NCBI GenBank assembly: GCA_964577825.1
Contig: CAZOBJ010000013.1
Location: 1 to 48,228 of the forward strand
Length of the DNA stretch: 48,228 nt
Source: CAZOBJ01 sp964577825
GTDB taxonomy: Bacteria > Planctomycetota > SZUA-567 > JAFGNG01
Reading direction: 5' to 3'
The position numbers were made by a program, and so were the translations under genes. The notes below the pieces were generated by a model. It had not been told where the DNA came from and ran no database searches. It saw only the letters and a program-made list of their open reading frames with translations. Of the stretch, positions 8,635 through 16,562 are shown piece after piece (the stretch's first letter is position 1; each line of letters starts with the position of its first letter).

Positions 8635-9968
8635 ATGCCGCAGCAACCCAAACGTCCGCACATTCTGATCTTCAACCCGGACTCCTGGCGCGGCGACGTG
8701 CTCGGCCACATGGGCGATCCCGCGGCCGTGACGCCGAACCTCGACCGTTTGGCGCGCGAAGGCGCGGTCAGCTTCCGCAACGCGTTCGTCCAGAACCCGG
8801 TGTGCACGCCGAGCCGGTGTTCGTTCATGAGCGGTTGGTACCCGCACATCCACGGGCACCGCACCATGCGTTACATGATGCGCCCGGGCGAGCCGGTGCT
8901 GCTCAAGGCCCTCAAGGACGCGGGCTACTACGTGTTCTGGGCCGGGCCCAAGAATGACCTGGTGCCGGCCCAAGACGGGTTCGAGGAGTACTGCAACGAA
9001 AAGCCCCCGGGAACCTGGCAGGGCCCCAAGCGCCTCAGTTCCGACAAATCCATACGGGGCGACCCGGAGGGAGACAACTACTACTCGTTCTACCGGGGCG
9101 AACTCCAGGAAGACCCGTCCGTACCCCTTGAGACCTGTGAAGACTACGACTGGTACGAAACGTACAACACCCTGCGGTTCCTCAAGCGCGCGCCCAAGGA
9201 CCAGCCCGTGTGCCTATTCGTGCCCACGGGCTTTCCCCATCCGCCGTACATGGTCGAAGAGCCGTGGTTCAGCATGGTCGATCCGACAAGGCTGCCTCCG
9301 CGCACGCCGCACCAGGCCTGCGAAGGCCCCAAGCCCGTGATCCACGAGGAGCTGCGCCGGCGCATGCGCCTGGGCGGCCCCGGATGGACCGAGGAGCGCT
9401 GGGCCCAGCTGCGCGCGGTGTACTACGGCATGTGCGCGCGTTCGGACCACATGTTCGGCATGGTGCTCGACGCCCTGCGCGAGGCGGGCATGTATGACGA
9501 CACCGCGATCTTCTTCTTCTCCGACCATGGCGACTTCACCGGGGACTTCAGCCTGGTGGAGAAGACCGACAACACGTTCGAGGACTGCATGGTCCGGGTG
9601 CCCTTTCTCATCAAGCCGCCCTCCTGGGTGCCGGTGGAGTCGCGCGTCTCGGACGCGCTCGTGGAGCTCGTCGACTTCCCGGCCACGGTGGAGGCCCTGT
9701 GCGGACTCACCCCGGAGCACGACCACTTCGGCCGGTCGCTGTTGCCCGTGATCGCGGGCGAGACCGACGCGCATCGCGAGGCCGTGTTCTCCGANNNNNN
9801 NNNNNNNNNNNNNNNNNNNNNNNNNNNNNNNNNNNNNNNNNNNNNNNNNNNNNNNNNNNNNNNNNNNNNNNNNNNNNNNNNNNNNNNNNNNNNNTGGCCA
9901 CCGCGGACGTGGTCCCGCACGACCAGGACGACCGCGTGCGCCGGGACCCCAACCGAGACAAGGCCTAG
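8635..9968 (+). CDS. Sulfatase, first copy, interrupted by an assembly gap
   Basis: The start is ATG 8635 with GGAGGAG at 8621-8627. The protein belongs to the alkaline-phosphatase-fold sulfatases. C57-T-P-S-R in CTPSRCSFMSG is the cysteine that must be oxidised to formylglycine, and FFFSDHGDFTGDF supplies metal ligands. The N-terminal metal loop reads NPDSWRGD, so the usual DD pair is NPD. There is no signal peptide, so a cytoplasmic location or non-classical export is inferred. The family hydrolyses sulfate esters, and the substrate is unknown. 100 Ns at 9795-9894 interrupt the gene. The tail after the gap (ATADVVPHDQDDRV to TAG 9968) matches the second copy but is out of frame at this gap length. 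No formylglycine-generating enzyme is in the window. Confidence 0.85.
9795..9894. other. Assembly gap (100 Ns), true size probably about 284 bp
   Basis: Aligning the flanks to the second sulfatase puts 9794 opposite 11182 and 9895 opposite 11467, leaving 284 bp (11183-11466) missing. A 284-bp insertion also restores the reading frame, whereas 100 bp does not. The 100 Ns are therefore a scaffolding placeholder. Confidence 0.85.
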
Positions 9969-10022
9969 CCCGCGCTTCGACGCGCTCGGACGCGTCCGAG
10001 GCCCACGTTGGAGAGACCACGC

Positions 10023-11540
10023 ATGCCACAGCAACCCAAGCGTCCGCACATTCTGATCTTCAACCCGGACTCCTGGCGCGGCGACGCGCTCGGCCACATG
10101 GGCGACCCTGCGGCCGTGACACCGAACCTGGACCGGCTGGCCCGCGAAGAGGCGGTGAGCTTCCGCAACGCATTCTCCCAAAATCCCTTATGCACGCCGA
10201 GCCGATGCTCGTTCATGAGCGGTTGGTACCCGCACGTACGCGGCCACCGCACCATGCGCTACATGATGCGCCCGGGCGAGCCGGTGCTGCTCAAGGCCCT
10301 CAAGGACGCGGGCTACTACGTGTTCTGGGCCGGGCCCAAGAACGACCTGGTGCCGGCCCAGGACGGGTTCGATGCGTACTGCGACGAAAAGCCCACGGGA
10401 TTCTGGAACGGACCCAAGCGCTTTTCCTACGACCTGTCTTTGCGCGGCAGTCCGCAAGGAGACAACTACTACTCCCGGTATCTGGGTCAACTCCAGGAAG
10501 ACCCGTCCATACCCCTTGAGACCTGTGAAGACTACGACTGGTACGAAACCTACAACACCCTGCGGTTCCTCAAACGCGCGCCCAAGGACCGGCCCGTGTG
10601 CATGTTCGTGCCCACCGGGTTCCCGCACCCGCCCTACGCGGTGGAGGAGCCGTGGTTCAGCATGGTCGATCCCAACCGCCTGCCTCCGCGCACCCCGCAC
10701 CAGGCCTGCGAAGGCCCCAAGCCCATAGTCCACGAGGAGCTGCGCCGGCGCATGCGCCTGGACACACCGGGCTGGACCGAGGAGCGCTGGGCCCAGCTGC
10801 GCGCGGTGTACTACGGCATGTGCGCGCGCTCGGACCACATGTTCGGCATGGTGCTCGACGCCCTGCGCGAGGCGGGCATGTACGACGACACCGCGATCTT
10901 CTTCTTCTCCGACCACGGCGACTTCACCGGGGACTATAGCCTCGTGGAGAAGACCAGCAACACGTTCGAGGACTGCATGGTCCGGGTCCCCTTTCTCATC
11001 AAGCCGCCCTCCTGGGCGCCGGCCCAGCCGCGCGTCTCGGACGCGCTTGTGGAGCTCGTCGACTTCCCGGCCACGGTGGAGGACCTGTGCGGACTCACCC
11101 CGGAGCACGACCACTTCGGCCGGTCGTTGTTGCCCGTGATCGCGGGCGAGACCGACGCGCATCGCGAGGCCGTGTTCTCCGAGGGCGGCCGGCCCACATG
11201 GGAGCGCCACAGCAGGAACAAGCAGGTGCGGCTCCGGCCGCAGAGCCTGTACTATCCTTCGGCCAGCACCCAGACGGAGGTCCCCGAGGCCGGGGGCAAA
11301 GCCGTGATGTACCGCGACCACAAGCACAAGTACGTGTATCGGCTGTACGAGGACGACGAGCTCTACGACCTGGAGGCCGACCCGCAGGAGACCAAGAACC
11401 GGATCCACGACCCGTCGCTCGCGGACCTGGCCGGTCAGTTGCGCACGCGGATACTGGAGTGGATGGTGGCCACCGCGGACGTGGTCCCGCACGACCAGGA
11501 CGACCGCGTGCGCCGGGACCCAAAACGCGACCAGGCTTAA
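10023..11540 (+). CDS. Sulfatase, second complete copy
   Basis: This 505-residue protein starts at ATG 10023 behind GGAGAGA. Its sequence is almost the same as the upstream copy, including C57 in CTPSRCSFMSG, the SDHGDFTGDY metal site, and the GHRTMRYMMRPGEPVLL and TPNLDRLAREE segments. Differences cluster around residues 115-165 (FDAYCDEKPTGFWNGPKRF against FEEYCNEKPPGTWQGPKRL) and in the region after the formylglycine site. These places could line the substrate pocket. The C-terminal part holds HKHKYVYRLYEDDELYDLEADPQE, a usual sulfatase subdomain. The pair looks like a recent tandem duplication retained for two related sulfated substrates. Its TAA shares bases with the stop of the convergent plsC. 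Confidence 0.9.
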   Translation: MPQQPKRPHILIFNPDSWRGDALGHMGDPAAVTPNLDRLAREEAVSFRNAFSQNPLCTPSRCSFMSGWYPHVRGHRTMRYMMRPGEPVLLKALKDAGYYVFWAGPKNDLVPAQDGFDAYCDEKPTGFWNGPKRFSYDLSLRGSPQGDNYYSRYLGQLQEDPSIPLETCEDYDWYETYNTLRFLKRAPKDRPVCMFVPTGFPHPPYAVEEPWFSMVDPNRLPPRTPHQACEGPKPIVHEELRRRMRLDTPGWTEERWAQLRAVYYGMCARSDHMFGMVLDALREAGMYDDTAIFFFSDHGDFTGDYSLVEKTSNTFEDCMVRVPFLIKPPSWAPAQPRVSDALVELVDFPATVEDLCGLTPEHDHFGRSLLPVIAGETDAHREAVFSEGGRPTWERHSRNKQVRLRPQSLYYPSASTQTEVPEAGGKAVMYRDHKHKYVYRLYEDDELYDLEADPQETKNRIHDPSLADLAGQLRTRILEWMVATADVVPHDQDDRVRRDPKRDQA

Positions 11541-12277
11541 CCCCGCGCGTCACCGCGCTCGGACAGGATTTGGGCGCGGCCGGCGCGCTCGAACGCGCGC
11601 AGCTCCAGGGCCCGCAGCCGGTCCGCGACTTGCGCGAACACCCGCCGCTCCTCCGCCTTGCGGCCCGCGCGCTCTTCTGAGGCGCGCGGATGGATGGGCT
11701 CGCCGACCTCCACGGTCACCGGCCAGAACTGGAAGAACGGCCGGTACCGGCTCCACGAATCGTACGACCCGCACACGTACGCCGGCAGCACCGCCGCCCC
11801 GTACCGTACGGCCAGGCTGCCTACGCCGCGCTTGAGTTCCCCCAGGAACCCGGTATGCGTGCGCGTGCCCTCCGGGAACATGAGCACCACCTGCCCCCGA
11901 GCCAGACGCGCGCCCATCGCCCGCATGGCTGCGCGGGGATCGCCCGTGCGCTCCACCGGAAAGGCATTCACTTTGCTGATCAGCCACCCGAAAAACGGAA
12001 TGTCGAACAGGGTCTTGCGCGCCATGAAGTGCACCTCGCGGTCGAACGCCGCCCCCAGGATCATAGGGTCCAGAAAGCTCGCGTGGTTCGCCGCCAGAAT
12101 CACCGGCCCCTGATCGGGCATGTGTTCGAGCCCGTAGCGGCGCCATTTCCAGAAGAGCCGCAGCCCGGTGCGCAGCCCCAGGCGAAAGGTGTAATACAGG
12201 GGAGAGAAGCCCTGCAGCTCGTCCGCCCCGCCTGTGGAAGAGGGGCCGGCATTCGAGCGTTCATTGTCCGCAGTCAT
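11537..12277 (-). CDS. plsC: 1-acyl-sn-glycerol-3-phosphate acyltransferase
   Basis: This 246-residue PlsC-family acyltransferase has the catalytic HX4D box (H65-ASFL-D70 in NHASFLDP), the glycerophosphate-binding FPEGTRT and a downstream LPAYVCGS block. It acylates lysophosphatidate to phosphatidate at the inner membrane. ATG 12277 lies inside the end of cmk (17-bp overlap), so the two are translationally coupled; cmk-plsC pairs are common in bacteria. The first 25 residues are low-complexity and polar, so a later start is possible. Its stop codon (TTA at 11537-11539 on the plus strand) overlaps the sulfatase TAA in the convergent TTAA. Confidence 0.9.
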   Translation of the reverse strand: MTADNERSNAGPSSTGGADELQGFSPLYYTFRLGLRTGLRLFWKWRRYGLEHMPDQGPVILAANHASFLDPMILGAAFDREVHFMARKTLFDIPFFGWLISKVNAFPVERTGDPRAAMRAMGARLARGQVVLMFPEGTRTHTGFLGELKRGVGSLAVRYGAAVLPAYVCGSYDSWSRYRPFFQFWPVTVEVGEPIHPRASEERAGRKAEERRVFAQVADRLRALELRAFERAGRAQILSERGDARG

Positions 12278-12938
12278 GGCGCACGTGCTCCACGATGAAG
12301 TCCACCACCTGGTCCACGGTCAACTCGCTCGTGTCCAAGTAGACCTGGTCGGCGACCCGGCGCAAGGGACCGGTCCGCCGCTCGTAGTCCGACCGATCGC
12401 GCGAGGCGATCTCCTCCAGAACGGACTCGGCGGACACCTTCTGGCCCGCGCGCTCCAGGTCTGCGCGGCGGCGCTCGGCCCGGCAGGTCGGCGAGGCGTC
12501 CAGAAAGAACTTCCACCGCGCGTCCGGTAGCACCACGGTGGTGATGTCCCGGCCCTCCATCACCACCCGCCCCTTTGCGGCCATCGCTCGTTGGCGGCCC
12601 ACCAGTTCTTCGCGCACGGGATCGGATCGTGCCGCATACCGGGTCTTGGCCGTGACCTCGGGCGCGCGGATCTGGTCGGTCACGTCTTCCTCGCCCAAGA
12701 AGATGCGCGCTCCGTCCGGGCTGAACGACAGCCGAGTCTCCCGGGCTACACGCGCCAACTGCTTCGTGGACGCGAGGTCCGCGCCCGCGCGCAGCGCGGC
12801 GAGCGTGACCGCGCGATACATGGCGCCCGTGTCCACGTACTGGTACCCGAGCGCGTCGGCCACGGCACGCGCCACCGTGCTCTTTCCCGCTCCCGCCGGT
12901 CCGTCGATGGCGACCGCGCGCAGCGACCCCGCGCCCAT
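12261..12938 (-). CDS. cmk: Cytidylate kinase
   Basis: This 225-residue protein starts at ATG 12938 behind GGGAGGA. It has the P-loop GPAGAGKST near residue 13, the CMP-binding YQYVDTGAMYRAVT, the VTAKTRYAARSDPVRE segment and GRVVMEGRDITTVVLPDA, all diagnostic of bacterial CMP kinases. DRSDYERRTGPLRRVADQVYLDTSEL follows near the C terminus. It phosphorylates CMP and dCMP with ATP in pyrimidine salvage and nucleotide supply. Length and motif order are normal. Confidence 0.95.
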   Translation of the reverse strand: MGAGSLRAVAIDGPAGAGKSTVARAVADALGYQYVDTGAMYRAVTLAALRAGADLASTKQLARVARETRLSFSPDGARIFLGEEDVTDQIRAPEVTAKTRYAARSDPVREELVGRQRAMAAKGRVVMEGRDITTVVLPDARWKFFLDASPTCRAERRRADLERAGQKVSAESVLEEIASRDRSDYERRTGPLRRVADQVYLDTSELTVDQVVDFIVEHVRHDCGQ

Positions 12939-13239
12939 GCGCGTCCTCCCGAGTGTGTTCGCCTGCCCATTCTAGCCCGAATGACGGGCGCCTGTCCAGC
13001 CATGCGCGCGCCAGCGACACCGCGTCAACCGAGACCGGAAAGGCGCAACTGCGGCGATCCTTGCGGACAGTTTCCGGTCTGGGTTGTCTCGCGCAACTCC
13101 TTCCCCTAGCGTCACATGCGTTGATTCAGAATGGAACGGGAGCACGCTCGGCGCACCTACGCCGGCGGGCACAGGAAAGGGGCCCTTTCCTCTGGGCAAG
13201 AACCGGAGGCGAGACTCGCGGTCGATGAGGAAGCCAGCG
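12939..13239. other. Divergent intergenic region between cmk and a small CxxC protein
   Basis: About 300 bp without a supported gene. It holds the cmk ribosome site on the minus strand. On the plus strand it is inverted-repeat-rich in the last 70 bp before the small CxxC gene (see 13174-13190, then a GCGA-GAC-TCGC hairpin at 13209-13220). A structured leader is possible. I could not match it to a known riboswitch. Confidence 0.4.
13174..13190. repeat. Perfect inverted repeat, 8-bp arms
   Basis: GGAAAGGG, one base, then CCCTTTCC. As RNA it could form a short stem with fewer pairs. As DNA it is a near-perfect operator-like palindrome 50 bp before the CxxC gene. Confidence 0.6.
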
Positions 13240-13434
13240 ATGACCGAGCAATGCTGCGTGTGTCGGCGCATTCGGGACGGAATCGGCGGCTACAGGCACC
13301 CATTCCCGGGCGAGCTGCCCTTCCACGTGCGATACATCTACTGCCCGGGTTGCGCGGCAGAGGCCCTGCGGCTCCTGCGCAAGGGCGAGCTGCCCCCGCG
13401 TCACGTGCCTGCCGCCCCACGTCCCTCCTACTGA
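13240..13434 (+). CDS. Small CxxC (probable zinc-binding) protein
   Basis: This 64-residue product starts at ATG 13240, preceded by GAGGA at a good distance; an alternative ATG at 13225 adds five residues. Two cysteine pairs, CCVC at residues 5-8 and CPGC about 30 residues on, make a plausible zinc knuckle around the sequence FPGELPFHVRYIYCPGC. The spacing resembles the small zinc-ribbon stubs (C-x2-C ... ICPxC) often attached to bacterial signalling proteins. The C terminus is Pro-rich. Function is unknown. Codon use (high GC3) fits the neighbours. Confidence 0.6.
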   Translation: MTEQCCVCRRIRDGIGGYRHPFPGELPFHVRYIYCPGCAAEALRLLRKGELPPRHVPAAPRPSY

Positions 13435-13497
13435 ACGTCGGCACTGAGACGCATGGGGGCCAAGTCGCCTCCAGTGCCTTGTGCGGCGCGGGCCGTG

Positions 13498-13596
13498 CTA
13501 CTTGCGCTTATCTCGCACGCGGCGGACGATAGCAAACGTGACGCCGAACGCCACACCGAACGCCACACCGAATGCCAGAATCTGCCAAGCACTCAC
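13498..13596 (-). CDS. 32-residue single-span membrane peptide with a glycine zipper
   Basis: GTG 13596 has GGAGG seven bases upstream. The peptide is a short head (MSAWQIL), a hydrophobic span built from three 4-residue repeats (FGVA, FGVA, FGVT) and a basic tail (RRVRDKRK). Gly10, Gly14 and Gly18 form GxxxGxxxG, a helix-packing motif. The positive tail predicts a cytoplasmic C terminus. The three 12-bp DNA repeats lie at 13537-13572. A good ribosome site, a textbook transmembrane profile and a stop right after the tail support a real gene, though it is very short. It may be a regulator or subunit of a membrane complex, or a toxin-like peptide; nothing decides between them. Confidence 0.55.
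   Translation of the reverse strand: MSAWQILAFGVAFGVAFGVTFAIVRRVRDKRK
13537..13572 (-). repeat. Three tandem 12-bp repeats within the small membrane peptide
   Basis: Units CGTGACGCCGAA, CGCCACACCGAA and CGCCACACCGAA (plus-strand reading) are adjacent. Two are identical. They encode FGVT, FGVA and FGVA on the minus strand. Confidence 0.8.
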
Positions 13597-13667
13597 GCCG
13601 TCGCCTCCGCGCCCGGGGTGACTGTGCTATCTTCGGAAATCCCCTGCGGTCATGCTGACGAACCGCT

Positions 13668-15092
13668 TCACTGCGGGCCGGCCACCGCCTCTGCGGACTC
13701 CTGCAACGTGGGTGGACCGCTTCCTTCGAATATCCAAGCCATGCCTTCGGGCGCGGTCATCAAGTACCGGGTGACTCGCTCTCGGCCGCGCACCAGCTCT
13801 TCTTGTTCGATGCTGACCCCCTCGGTCTTCAGGAACGCCGGGGGCGCGAATGCGCGCAGGGCCAGGATGAAGAACACACCCTGGTCTTGATCGAACTGGG
13901 TGTGGAGTGTAAAGGCGCCGGAGCTTTCAAAGCGCACGTCCACCTTGGCCGGTATCTCCCCCTCGGTGAGATCCACGGTCGCCTGCGCCTTGCTGTCGCT
14001 GCAGGCCTTCTGGAACATCGGCTCGTCGCGCAGCCGGTCGACGAGCTCGGTCACCTTCAGGAACGGAGGCACGCCGGTGTATCGCACGCCGTCCCGCGTG
14101 GTGGGCAACAAATGCACCCATACATCGGGGTTCGCCGTGCGTTCGAGGAACAGGTCGTACGGACGCGCTGTGGGCGGGTCCGGCTTCTCCGCCGGGTCGA
14201 AGAGCGGAAACGAGGCCAGGTCGAAATACTTGAAGTACACATGGATGGCCGGGCTCTCACGAAGATGCTGATAGAGCGTGCAGTAGGTCTGCACCTTCTC
14301 GCCCAGTTGGCGCACGTCCACGGCCAGGATATCGCAACGCAGCGCATTCATGTCCATACGGCGAAACTGGAAGGACGGTCCGAAGCGACGTAGGAACGCA
14401 TCGACCTCCGTGGTGAGCGTAAAATCATCGACAAACTCCACCGGCTCCTTGGCCTCCCGAGAGACCCAGGTCCATCGAGGAGCGGTTCTTACGTATCCTC
14501 GGTGTTGGAGCACGGCCCGGTCCGCACCTACGAACCTGAAGGCGACCGTGATGGCCACGGCCGGATCCGGCGTGCCCTGGGGCCGGTACTTGAGTACCAG
14601 GTCCGGAAGGCCCTGGCTCACGTCTTCGATCAGCACGGGCTGTTCCGGAGCTCGAACATCGGCGATCGTGAGCCCCCGGATCATGATCCGCTGGAACTTG
14701 CGCTTCGCCTCTCGAGTGGTCAGCCCCAGCCTGTCGAGCCGGGTCTCGGCGGCCAGTGGCACCAGGCCGCTGGCCGGACGCTTGGGCGCACCCTCGATGT
14801 ACCAGTACAACCGGTAGAGCACGTCCGCGCGCACCTGAACCTGGGCGTCCTGGGTGCGGAACACGCTGCGGTCGTCAAAGGCCCGCGACAGCTGCAGCTC
14901 GCGGGTCTCCATGACCGGGCCGCCTTCCTCACGAAGAATCTCGCAGGTGACCTCGACCGCCTCCAGGTCGTGGAGCGGCTCGACGTTCAAAGGATTCTCA
15001 GCCGCCCGGACCGAGGCAAGACAAGCGCAGACAAGCGTGAGCGTCACCGCTGCGAGCGCACGCACAGCGACATTCTCGCCAATCCCTATCAT
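13668..15092 (-). CDS. Secreted protein of unknown function
   Basis: This 474-residue product starts at ATG 15092 with an AGGAAAGG site. It has a signal peptide (LAAVTLTLVCACLASVRAA, cleavage predicted near residue 31). The mature part is soluble, rich in charged residues and free of membrane spans. Candidate beta-rich segments are near residues 180-215 and 395-440 (VDVRFESSGAFTLHTQ). A conserved-looking middle part has YFKYFDLASFPLFDP. No enzyme motif was recognised. The small membrane peptide lies 71 bp downstream on the same strand. It is probably periplasmic or outer-surface. Confidence 0.75.
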   Translation of the reverse strand: MIGIGENVAVRALAAVTLTLVCACLASVRAAENPLNVEPLHDLEAVEVTCEILREEGGPVMETRELQLSRAFDDRSVFRTQDAQVQVRADVLYRLYWYIEGAPKRPASGLVPLAAETRLDRLGLTTREAKRKFQRIMIRGLTIADVRAPEQPVLIEDVSQGLPDLVLKYRPQGTPDPAVAITVAFRFVGADRAVLQHRGYVRTAPRWTWVSREAKEPVEFVDDFTLTTEVDAFLRRFGPSFQFRRMDMNALRCDILAVDVRQLGEKVQTYCTLYQHLRESPAIHVYFKYFDLASFPLFDPAEKPDPPTARPYDLFLERTANPDVWVHLLPTTRDGVRYTGVPPFLKVTELVDRLRDEPMFQKACSDSKAQATVDLTEGEIPAKVDVRFESSGAFTLHTQFDQDQGVFFILALRAFAPPAFLKTEGVSIEQEELVRGRERVTRYLMTAPEGMAWIFEGSGPPTLQESAEAVAGPQ

Positions 15093-15149
15093 GCGGATTC
15101 ATCCTTTCCTGCCCTCGGGCCGCTATCCGTATCGAATACATGATACCAT

Positions 15150-15166
15150 CCTCTCCTATAGAGAGG
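15150..15166. repeat. Inverted repeat upstream of the secreted protein
   Basis: CCTCTC, a five-base centre (CTATA) and GAGAGG, 58 bp before the start codon at 15092, in the only AT-richer stretch locally. It could be an operator or the 5' end of the transcript. No confident promoter was found beside it. Confidence 0.4.
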
Positions 15167-15246
15167 TCGTCTGCGCAACTACCCGGACTTCACTATGTCC
15201 AAGCAATCGCCCCAACGCAAACGTTTTTTTGGCTTCCTCGCCCGAC

Positions 15247-15807
15247 TCAGCGGGCCTGGTCGTCCGCCCCGGTGGACGCGTCCTGCGATGAAGGGCCTTC
15301 CGGAGGGGACTCGCCGGCCTGTCTGGTCTTGGCGCGTGCGATGAGCGCCAGGTTGCGCCCGTACACGAGTACGCCGAAGGCCTGCCCCAGGATGATCGGC
15401 CACGCCCAGATGCTGATCGCATAGGCTAGGAGCAACAGGCTGCCCAGGATGGACAGATACCAGAACATGATCGGGATGTAGGATTGCTTCTTGCGCTCCG
15501 AGGCGATCCACTGCACCAGGAACCGGCTCGTGAACACGAGCTGGCCGATGAACCCGATCAAGAGCATGATTAGAGATCGGTGCTCCGAAAACCGCCGCCC
15601 GCAGTACGGGCATTCGTGCGTAGGGGTGAGCCAGGCCTCGAGCTCCTGGGGCCAGGTTCGCTCGGCAGAAGCGGTCGCAGGCACTTGACTTACGTCCAGG
15701 CATTCCTCCGCGCCCGCAGCTGCCGGAACGGTGCCCGAAAGCCAACAAAGGGCCAGGCCCGCGGCCAGGAGCGCGCGTACCGCCCTCATTCGGCCGGACA
15801 GGGCCAT
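15247..15807 (-). CDS. LABN-domain membrane protein (lipid-A biosynthesis N-terminal type)
   Basis: ATG 15807 overlaps the stop of the upstream GT2 gene (TGATG), giving a 186-residue protein. It has an N-terminal signal or anchor (RALLAAGLALCWLSG) and a roughly 40-residue linker. A CPYCGRRF knuckle comes next, followed by a LABN domain (GFIGQLVFTSRFLVQW, ASERKKQSYIPIMFWYLS, then ILGQAFGVLVYGRNL) with about three membrane helices. LABN domains occur in small membrane proteins encoded beside dolichol-type glycosyltransferases in lipid-A modification operons. The extra exported N-terminal piece with the cysteine knuckle is not part of a standard LABN protein. It is predicted to work with the two enzymes encoded before it. 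Confidence 0.85.
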   Translation of the reverse strand: MALSGRMRAVRALLAAGLALCWLSGTVPAAAGAEECLDVSQVPATASAERTWPQELEAWLTPTHECPYCGRRFSEHRSLIMLLIGFIGQLVFTSRFLVQWIASERKKQSYIPIMFWYLSILGSLLLLAYAISIWAWPIILGQAFGVLVYGRNLALIARAKTRQAGESPPEGPSSQDASTGADDQAR

Positions 15808-16562
15808 CACCCCGTCTCCTCGTCCAGGCCGGCACCGGTCTCCTCGGCCACCTCGTAGGTCAGGACGCGGCTCTTGAGCCAGCGCACCCCCAGCAGGTCG
15901 TACGAGCTTCGGAACAGCCGATTCCACACCCCGTACTTGCTGGTTCCGCGGGTGCGGGGCCGGTGGCGCACCGGCACCTCGACCACGCGCGCGCCCTCCA
16001 TCTTCAGGAGCGTAGGCAGGAACCTATGTGCCCCGCGGAACAGACGTATGCGCTGCAGGAACTCGGTGCGATAGGCCTTCAGCGAACACCCGATATCCGT
16101 AACCGTCTCTCCGGACAGCCAGTTGCGCACAGTGTTGGCGATGCGCGAGCTCGCGCGCCGGAGCCAGTTGTCGCTGCGCTCGCGCCGCCATCCGCACGCG
16201 CAGTCGTAGTCTCCCAGGTGTTCGAGCAGGGGCGGGATGTCCGCCGGCGGGTTCTGAAGGTCCGCGTCCAGGGTGACCGTGACCTCGCCGCGCGCGCGGC
16301 GGAAACCGGCGGCCATGGCCGCGGACTGGCCCGCATTCTGCTTGAAGAACACCGCGCGAAAGGCCGCACGGCGCGCGCAGATCTCGCCCAGCAGCCGCGG
16401 GCTCTCGTCCGTGGACCCGTCGTCGACCAGGATCACCTCATAGGGGATGCCCAGGCCCTCGAGCGCCGCGGCCAGCTCTTCCTCCAGCCCGGGCAGACTC
16501 TCGGCCTCGTTGTACACCGGGACAACCACGCTCAGGCTCTTGGGGCGATACGCCGCGCTCAT
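15807..16562 (-). CDS. GT2 glycosyltransferase, polyprenyl-phosphate sugar synthase type
   Basis: This 251-residue protein starts at ATG 16562, inside the ATGA overlap with the ArnT-like gene. It carries SVVVPVYNEAESLP, VDDGSTDES and the metal-binding DADLQNPP, plus the FKQNAGQSAAMAAGF and GTSKYG signatures of dolichyl-phosphate mannose synthase and ArnC-like enzymes. There are no C-terminal transmembrane helices. It should charge undecaprenyl phosphate with a sugar on the cytoplasmic side. The partner ArnT-like enzyme would then transfer that sugar to an acceptor on the outer side. The sugar is unknown, and no arnA/arnB-like gene is nearby. Confidence 0.9.
   Translation of the reverse strand: MSAAYRPKSLSVVVPVYNEAESLPGLEEELAAALEGLGIPYEVILVDDGSTDESPRLLGEICARRAAFRAVFFKQNAGQSAAMAAGFRRARGEVTVTLDADLQNPPADIPPLLEHLGDYDCACGWRRERSDNWLRRASSRIANTVRNWLSGETVTDIGCSLKAYRTEFLQRIRLFRGAHRFLPTLLKMEGARVVEVPVRHRPRTRGTSKYGVWNRLFRSSYDLLGVRWLKSRVLTYEVAEETGAGLDEETG

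Larger units (their letters stand above)
8616..11540 (+). repeat. Tandem gene duplication (two sulfatase units)
   Basis: The units begin with matching leader sequence (GGAGGAGACCGCGCATG against GGAGAGACCACGCATG) and stay collinear to the stop codon. Long blocks are identical, for example the segments around 9379-9540 and 10760-10930. Only 54 bp separate the copies. Such a repeat is the likely cause of the assembly gap in copy one. Confidence 0.85.

Noticed and set aside
13100..13239. Possible cyclic-di-GMP or other riboswitch before the small CxxC gene
   Set aside because: Stems are present, but the conserved GEMM core bases are absent. It is reported only as a structured leader candidate.
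15221..15233. Run of seven Ts on the plus strand as a terminator
   Set aside because: No stem precedes it on the plus strand, and no plus-strand gene ends nearby.
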